A DNA stretch of 11,245 nt from Nitrospiraceae bacterium (GTDB lineage: Bacteria; Nitrospirota; Nitrospiria; Nitrospirales; Nitrospiraceae). Location of the stretch: assembly GCA_014534095.1 (NCBI GenBank), contig JACVSD010000058.1, positions 1 through 11,245 of the forward strand, in the 5' to 3' direction. The position numbers were made by a program, and so were the translations under genes. The notes beneath the pieces are model-generated. The model made no database searches. It was given only the letters and a program-made list of their open reading frames with translations, and was not told the origin of the DNA. Shown here one piece after another: positions 7,471 through 11,245 of this stretch (the first letter of the stretch is position 1; each line of letters opens with the position of its first letter).

Positions 7471-8405
7471 GAAATGGAAGGAGCCTTGGCGCGAGCCATG
7501 AGCTTGCAGTATGAGCACACCGCGGCGGTGGTGGGTTGGCCGCAAGTTCCGCAGGGATGCAAGGCCGCCTGATCTCTTTCCGCCATCGTGGTCGACGGCT
7601 GGTCCTTGTGTTGCTGCTTGTCCAGGAAACCCCAATAGAAGGTTTGCTTGGTGCCGGGTGATTCAGTTTCGAGCCGGTTCAACACTTCCTTATACAACAG
7701 CGTCCTGGCCCCCTTCGCCATCGGGCATTCCTCTACGATGTAATCGATCTTATTCAATACCGCATACGCGGCGAGTTCGCGCTCGGTCAACCGATAGAGG
7801 GGTTTCACCTTCTTGGCGAAGCCGTCGACCGAGGCCGGCAAACTGGGCGCCTGCTTGTCCAAATACTCCTCCTGCCAATGGAGGACGTTGCCGAGGAGCC
7901 GTGCCGCTTCATCGTCGAGATTATGGCCCGTGGCCATCACGTCATACTTGTGCTCCAACGCGGCCCGGTTGAACTGATAGCGTTTAATCGTCCCGCACGT
8001 GGAGCAGGTCGGGCGATGCACCAGCATGGCGAGTTCCCGTATGCCGGCGCCTTCCTCTTTCTCCACGGTGTGCACGTGTAATGCGGCGCCATGAGTGGCG
8101 GCCACCGTTTCGGCGAAACGGACGGCTTTCGCGTGCGATCGTTCCGAGTAGGCGCCAATGCCGAGGTCTACGTAAAGCGCATCGGCTTTGTATCCGAGTT
8201 TCAGCAGAATATCCCATAGCGCCAAGCTATCTTTACCGCCAGAGACCGCGACGAGGATGCGCGCGTCCTTACCGAACATCCGCTGGGATCTGATTGCCTT
8301 ACCGACTTGCTCGTGGACAAAGCCGTTAAAGCAGCCCTTGCAGAAGGCGGCATGGTGGCGGGGAAGCTTAAGGACGGCTTTGGTTTTACATTTGGTGCAG
8401 TTCAT
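7467..8405 (-). CDS. ttuA: TtuA/Ncs6-family tRNA thiolation enzyme (TIGR00269-like)
   Basis: This 312-residue PP-loop ATPase belongs to the TtcA/TtuA/Ncs6 family, which adenylates a tRNA uridine (or cytidine) carbonyl and replaces the oxygen with sulfur. It has the TtuA layout: N-terminal zinc finger (Cys3, Cys6, Cys22, Cys25), PP-loop SGGKDS (55-60), Fe-S/catalytic cysteines Cys134 and Cys137 (PTCSTCG) plus Cys227 (EECPMA), and C-terminal zinc finger (Cys285, Cys288, Cys297, Cys300). In Thermus, TtuA makes 2-thioribothymidine at position 54, with sulfur from the TtuB thiocarboxylate. The ubiquitin-fold protein encoded 28 nt upstream fits that partner. The ATG at 8405 gives the family N-terminus MNCTKC; its ribosome-binding site is weak. 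The stop overlaps the next gene by 4 bp. The exact tRNA position modified (54, 34 or other) is inferred from the pairing only. Confidence 0.88.
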   Translation of the reverse strand: MNCTKCKTKAVLKLPRHHAAFCKGCFNGFVHEQVGKAIRSQRMFGKDARILVAVSGGKDSLALWDILLKLGYKADALYVDLGIGAYSERSHAKAVRFAETVAATHGAALHVHTVEKEEGAGIRELAMLVHRPTCSTCGTIKRYQFNRAALEHKYDVMATGHNLDDEAARLLGNVLHWQEEYLDKQAPSLPASVDGFAKKVKPLYRLTERELAAYAVLNKIDYIVEECPMAKGARTLLYKEVLNRLETESPGTKQTFYWGFLDKQQHKDQPSTTMAERDQAALHPCGTCGQPTTAAVCSYCKLMARAKAPSIS

Positions 8406-8433
8406 GGTCCGGCACGCGGTCAGCTATTTACGG

Positions 8434-8661
8434 TCAGGGCTCTGAAGAGCAGCGAGGCGGCACTGAGGATCCTCCCGAGATCACCGGGCGAATTTCAACA
8501 AGATCCTTATCGTAAAGCATCTCGTCCTCGGTCACCAGTTCATCGCCGCGGATGACCAGATGGGCTTCGACGAGGAGATTAAGCTCTCGAAGAACATCTT
8601 TCGTCTTCTTGGGGCCTCTCACTTCCACGGTCCTTGGAGGATGGCTCAGTTGGATCTGCAT
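8434..8661 (-). CDS. ttuB: TtuB/MoaD/ThiS-like sulfur carrier protein with C-terminal extension
   Basis: This small ubiquitin-fold (beta-grasp) protein of 75 residues resembles TtuB. Its features are an alternating N-terminal strand, KDVLRELNLLVEAHLVIRGDELVTEDE, and the C-terminal strand DLVEIRPVISGG. In TtuB, ThiS and MoaD the Gly-Gly is the very C-terminus and is adenylated by an E1-like enzyme and converted to a thiocarboxylate. Here Gly63-Gly64 is followed by 11 more residues (SSVPPRCSSEP), which would have to be removed for normal activity. The ATG at 8661 gives a normal family start but has no clear Shine-Dalgarno. The gene lies 28 nt before ttuA, supporting a role as sulfur donor for tRNA thiolation. 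Neither the E1-like activator nor a processing protease is encoded in this window. A general ThiS/MoaD role is possible but fits the neighbour less well. Confidence 0.82.
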   Translation of the reverse strand: MQIQLSHPPRTVEVRGPKKTKDVLRELNLLVEAHLVIRGDELVTEDEMLYDKDLVEIRPVISGGSSVPPRCSSEP

Positions 8662-8738
8662 CGGGCGATCATAAGCTCAGGCCGAGGGGCGAGGCAAGGG
8701 GACGAAGATGGCGGAAGAGCCAGAGGCTCAACGCACTA

Positions 8739-10124
8739 TCAATCACACGCGCGCCCAAGCTTCTCACGGGCCAGTGCGAGCCCTTCCGTGAGCGACGAAA
8801 AGGCCCCGTCTAGTTGTGCCTCATAACATTCGTCGAGCAGCCGGCCCATTTCAGGGCCCGGCTGGACGCCCATTGCAGCAAGATGGCGGCCCATCACAAT
8901 TCGGGTCGGAGGCTGTGCCTCGACCTGGAGAGCCCGCGCACGGTCCAGTAACCATTCACCGGCCGGAAACCCGTCAAAGGGTCTGGGCGGACGGCCGCCG
9001 TGATCAGCGCGTGCGACCCGCACCAGGCGATCAATGCGGCTTACTTGTCGGGCGAGTCTCCGGACGGCGCTGTCGGAGGCATGTTGATCATACAGAGCCT
9101 GAGGCCGAAGATGGCAGCGCACCAATGAGACCACCTCATTAATGAGGTCCTCTTGGTTGGTCAGCCGTGCCAGAAACCGCCTGGTGGGCGCTTCCCCCGC
9201 CGGCTCATGCCCCCGCGAAGTGATGCGTCCAGGCTGACGTTCAGTCGTCGCCGGTTTCCCAAAGTCATGGCACAGCACGCCGAGGCCCGCGATCACATCC
9301 TCTTCTGGCAGGCCTGTCCGTTCGGCGGCGTACCAGTCCAGGCAGTGCAACGTGTGCACCCAGACGTCGCCTTCCGGATGCCACATCGGATCCTGTTCAC
9401 AGCCTTCAAGGGCGGCTAGTTCGGGATAGAAGCGGAGCCATCCGCAGTCACGCAGAAAACGTAGTCCGAGCGACGGTTTAACGCCCTGCAGGAGCAGCTT
9501 CTTCCATTCCTCCCACAGGCGTTCCCTCGGTTGTTTCTCTTGCGTCAGCGTCCGACAGAGCGTCAGGGTCTGAGGGGCAGCGGTTAATTGAAAGCGAGCC
9601 ACGAGTTGCATACCACGGAGCACCCTCAGCGGGTCTTCCCTAAAACGGTCGGATACGTGCCGTAAGACCCCCGCCTCGAGATCCTGTCGACCATGGAACG
9701 GATCGCGCAGTTCCAACGTGGCCGGATCCCATGCCATGGCGTTCATCGTAAAGTCGCGCCTGGCTAAGGCCTCGTCGATGTGCAGCTCTGGATCAGACTC
9801 CGACAAGAGGTGTGATACGGAGTCGCCATTCGGCAGTCTGCGAGTGGGGATGGAGACATCAACGGGGAAGTCCTGCAGCTTGAAGACGCCATACGCCTTG
9901 CCGACGAACTGGACGCGAAAGTGACGTTCGAGCAACGCGTGGAGCGGTCCGAGCGGAATCCCAAGGACTTCAATGTCCAGATCGCGTGGCTGCCGACCCA
10001 AGACCAGGTCCCGGACGGTCCCGCCCACGAGCCATGTCCGTCCGCCGGCCCTCCGGATCAGTGAGTCCAGTTCGCCAACCACGTCCGACAGAGCGGGCTC
10101 GTCCAGCTGAAAGCGGGACGGCAC
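8739..10124 (-). CDS. cca: HD-domain CCA-adding tRNA nucleotidyltransferase / poly(A) polymerase family
   Basis: This 461-residue class II nucleotidyltransferase adds or repairs the 3' CCA (or CC, or A) of tRNAs. Visible motifs: VGGTVRD (33-39), RDLDIEV with the metal-binding DxD at 48-50, RRDFTMNAMA (122-131), the EDPLRVLR amino-acid template motif (163-170) that selects CTP or ATP, and ERLWEEWKK (about 200-209). The C-terminal half holds an HD phosphohydrolase-like domain with His257, CHDFGK (His286-Asp287) and RGHE (His306). The start is a GTG at 10124, one nt after the galT stop, with a GGAG (10132-10135) 7 nt upstream inside the end of galT. Some bacteria split CC- and A-adding between two enzymes, so activity on all three positions is likely but not proven. 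A 77-bp gap separates it from ttuB. Confidence 0.93.
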   Translation of the reverse strand: MPSRFQLDEPALSDVVGELDSLIRRAGGRTWLVGGTVRDLVLGRQPRDLDIEVLGIPLGPLHALLERHFRVQFVGKAYGVFKLQDFPVDVSIPTRRLPNGDSVSHLLSESDPELHIDEALARRDFTMNAMAWDPATLELRDPFHGRQDLEAGVLRHVSDRFREDPLRVLRGMQLVARFQLTAAPQTLTLCRTLTQEKQPRERLWEEWKKLLLQGVKPSLGLRFLRDCGWLRFYPELAALEGCEQDPMWHPEGDVWVHTLHCLDWYAAERTGLPEEDVIAGLGVLCHDFGKPATTERQPGRITSRGHEPAGEAPTRRFLARLTNQEDLINEVVSLVRCHLRPQALYDQHASDSAVRRLARQVSRIDRLVRVARADHGGRPPRPFDGFPAGEWLLDRARALQVEAQPPTRIVMGRHLAAMGVQPGPEMGRLLDECYEAQLDGAFSSLTEGLALAREKLGRACD

Positions 10125-10125
10125 G

Positions 10126-11130
10126 TTACATCTCCGCTTGCCGCAAGCACTCCGCCGACTCTTCGGGAGACACGGGATTGATGTAGAAGCCCGTGCCCCA
10201 TTCGAAGCCGGCGACCTGTGTCAGCTTCGGGATAATTTCGATGTGCCAATGATACAAGTCACCGGTGCGTTCCTGGAGGGGCGAACTGTGGAGCACGAAG
10301 TTGTAGGCGGGTTTCGCCAGCACGCTGTTCATGCGGCGGAGGCACTCCAATAACATACGAGCGAGCGACTCCAGCTCGGGTTTGTGGCTGTCCTCGAAGT
10401 AGCCGGCGTGGTGCTTCGGCAGAATCCACATCTCGAACGGAAACCGTGGCGCGAAGGGTGTCATGCAGACGAATTGGGAGTTCTCCGCGACCAGACGGTC
10501 ACCGGCAGACAGATCTTGCCGGAGCAGATCGCAATAGAGACAGCGTTCCTTCTGTTCGTAATGCGCCCGGCAGCCGTTGATTTCCTCGCGCACGCTGGTG
10601 GGCACGATCGGAAGCGCGATGAGTTGCGAATGGCTATGCTCGAGGGTGGCCCCGGCCGACGCGCCGTGGTTCTTGAATATCAAAATATAACGCAAGCGGA
10701 GATCCTTCTTGAGGTCGATGATGCGGTCGCGGTAAGCCCACAATACTTCCTCGGTTTGTTTCGCCGACATGGTCGCGATGCTTTCCGTGTGGTCCGGTGT
10801 TTCGATAATGACTTCATGGGCGCCCACCCCGTTCATCCGATCGTAGAGCCCGATCCCTTCACGGCCCATCTCCCCTTCGACCTGGAGCGCGGGGAATTTG
10901 TTCGGGACGACACGGACCGTCCAGTTCGGGGTGTTCGGATCTGAGGGCGGGGGACGATATGCCATAATTTCTTTGGGCGTCAGTCGTTCCTGTCCGGGGC
11001 AGAAGGGACACAGGGCGGTTGAAATAGGCCGGGCTGGCTGCAACTGAATAAAATCATGCGGACGGCCATTCCGCTCAGTGGAGATGATCAGCCACCGTCC
11101 AACGATGGGATCGCGTCTAAGGTCTGGCAT
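10126..11130 (-). CDS. galT: Galactose-1-phosphate uridylyltransferase
   Basis: GalT exchanges UMP between UDP-glucose and galactose-1-phosphate in the Leloir pathway, or works in reverse for UDP-galactose supply. The protein has 334 residues, the normal family length, with two HIT-like halves. Seen: CPFC (Cys41, Cys44) and PDH (His114), which with His165 match the E. coli zinc site; the active-site HSHSQ (165-169), with His167 the expected uridylylated histidine; and the second HxH, HWHIEIIP (294-300). An extra CLYC pair (Cys197, Cys200) in the second half has no E. coli counterpart that I recall. I start at ATG 11130 because GGAGGA lies 4 nt upstream and MPDLRRDPIVGRW is the family N-terminus; the longer frame to 11166 runs into the repeat array. 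Other hexose-1-phosphate nucleotidyl transfer is possible. The cca gene follows after 1 nt. Confidence 0.92.
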   Translation of the reverse strand: MPDLRRDPIVGRWLIISTERNGRPHDFIQLQPARPISTALCPFCPGQERLTPKEIMAYRPPPSDPNTPNWTVRVVPNKFPALQVEGEMGREGIGLYDRMNGVGAHEVIIETPDHTESIATMSAKQTEEVLWAYRDRIIDLKKDLRLRYILIFKNHGASAGATLEHSHSQLIALPIVPTSVREEINGCRAHYEQKERCLYCDLLRQDLSAGDRLVAENSQFVCMTPFAPRFPFEMWILPKHHAGYFEDSHKPELESLARMLLECLRRMNSVLAKPAYNFVLHSSPLQERTGDLYHWHIEIIPKLTQVAGFEWGTGFYINPVSPEESAECLRQAEM

Positions 11131-11134
11131 CTTC

Positions 11135-11140
11135 TCCTCC
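11135..11140 (-). promoter_or_regulatory. Strong ribosome-binding site of galT
   Basis: On the minus strand this reads GGAGGA, then GAAG and the ATG at 11130. It fixes the galT start 36 nt inside the longest open frame. Its first base is also the last base of the adjacent heptamer array. Confidence 0.85.
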
Positions 11141-11160
11141 GTGAAACGTGAAGCGTGAGA
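11140..11160 (+). repeat. Heptamer tandem repeat, three units, in the galT 5' untranslated region
   Basis: Three consecutive 7-bp units CGTGAAA, CGTGAAG, CGTGAGA directly abut the galT ribosome-binding site. The unit is CGTGA followed by two variable purines. Related units in the opposite orientation lie about 50 bp further upstream of galT. Confidence 0.75.
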
Positions 11161-11241
11161 CTTCAAGCGTTGCTCGGCTGGATCGTGACCGATCGTATGT
11201 GTCCCGACACCTCACGCGTTACCCCTCACGCAGCACGTTTC
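11143..11241. repeat. Imperfect 17-bp inverted repeat upstream of galT
   Basis: Bases 11143-11159 and the reverse complement of 11225-11241 agree at 15 of 17 positions (GAAACGTG, two differing bases, GCGTGAG), separated by 65 bp. It is built from the two heptamer arrays facing each other. The stretch between, 11160-11224, contains no gene that I can support; it includes a small GATCG-TGAC-CGATC hairpin. Confidence 0.6.
11212..11239 (-). repeat. Degenerate heptamer array, opposite orientation to the galT-proximal one
   Basis: Four units in exact 7-bp phase on the plus strand: TCACGCG, TTACCCC, TCACGCA, GCACGTT. These are reverse-complement relatives of the CGTGA heptamers at 11140-11160. The array may continue past the window edge. 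Confidence 0.6.
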
Positions 11242-11245
11242 TTTA

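Noticed and set aside
8717..8729. Short hairpin GAGCC-AGA-GGCTC between cca and ttuB
   Set aside because: Only 5 bp and followed by no U run on the minus strand; too weak to call a terminator.
10384..10944. 186-codon plus-strand open frame
   Set aside because: Antisense to galT, whose motifs are fully intact; no ribosome-binding site or family features seen.

Overview
The window looks like ordinary chromosome from a Gram-negative bacterium. It has an outer-membrane lipid A deacylase-like protein, periplasmic and inner-membrane proteins, and moderately high GC in most genes. The gene mix (TtuA/TtuB-type thiolation proteins, an HD-type tRNA nucleotidyltransferase, a GalT of the HxHxQ type and a reduced-finger DnaJ) reminds me of Nitrospira and related Nitrospirota. 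That assignment is an impression from protein flavour, not a search result. I see no phage, insertion sequence, CRISPR array, tRNA or rRNA.

Plus strand, left part: the window opens inside an ABC transporter ATPase gene (5' end outside), whose stop overlaps the start of its ABC-2 type permease by 4 bp. After 97 bp comes a DegT/DnrJ/EryC1/StrS-family PLP aminotransferase (1331-2467), normally involved in making amino-sugars for polysaccharides. It converges on the minus-strand cluster across a 258-bp gap, which holds a good intrinsic terminator facing the minus-strand genes.

Minus strand, 11130 down to 2726: nine co-directional genes in the order galT, cca, ttuB-like, ttuA-like, pagL-like, dnaJ-like, marC-like, spy/cpxP-like, ilvD. 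Gaps are 1, 77, 28, -4, 81, 3, 42 and 56 nt, and the terminator sits 28 bp beyond ilvD. Several junctions are tight enough for translational coupling: galT-cca, ttuA-pagL and dnaJ-marC. Whether all nine share one transcript cannot be read from the sequence. By function there are an RNA block (cca, ttuB, ttuA), an envelope and protein-folding block (pagL, dnaJ-like, marC, spy-like), and two metabolic genes at the ends (galT, ilvD).

The most interesting points are these. (1) A TtuB-like ubiquitin-fold sulfur carrier has its Gly-Gly followed by an 11-residue tail, whereas the family normally ends at Gly-Gly; it lies directly upstream of its likely partner, a TtuA-type thiolase with both zinc fingers and the Fe-S cysteines. 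(2) A DnaJ-type protein carries only two of the usual four CxxCxGxG repeats. (3) A PagL-like enzyme keeps the His and Ser of the active site but has Asn where the acidic residue is expected. (4) Heptamer-phased repeats in opposite orientation lie just upstream of galT. Start sites of spy-like, galT, dnaJ-like and pagL-like were moved from the longest open frame on the basis of ribosome-binding sites, family N-termini or overlap geometry.
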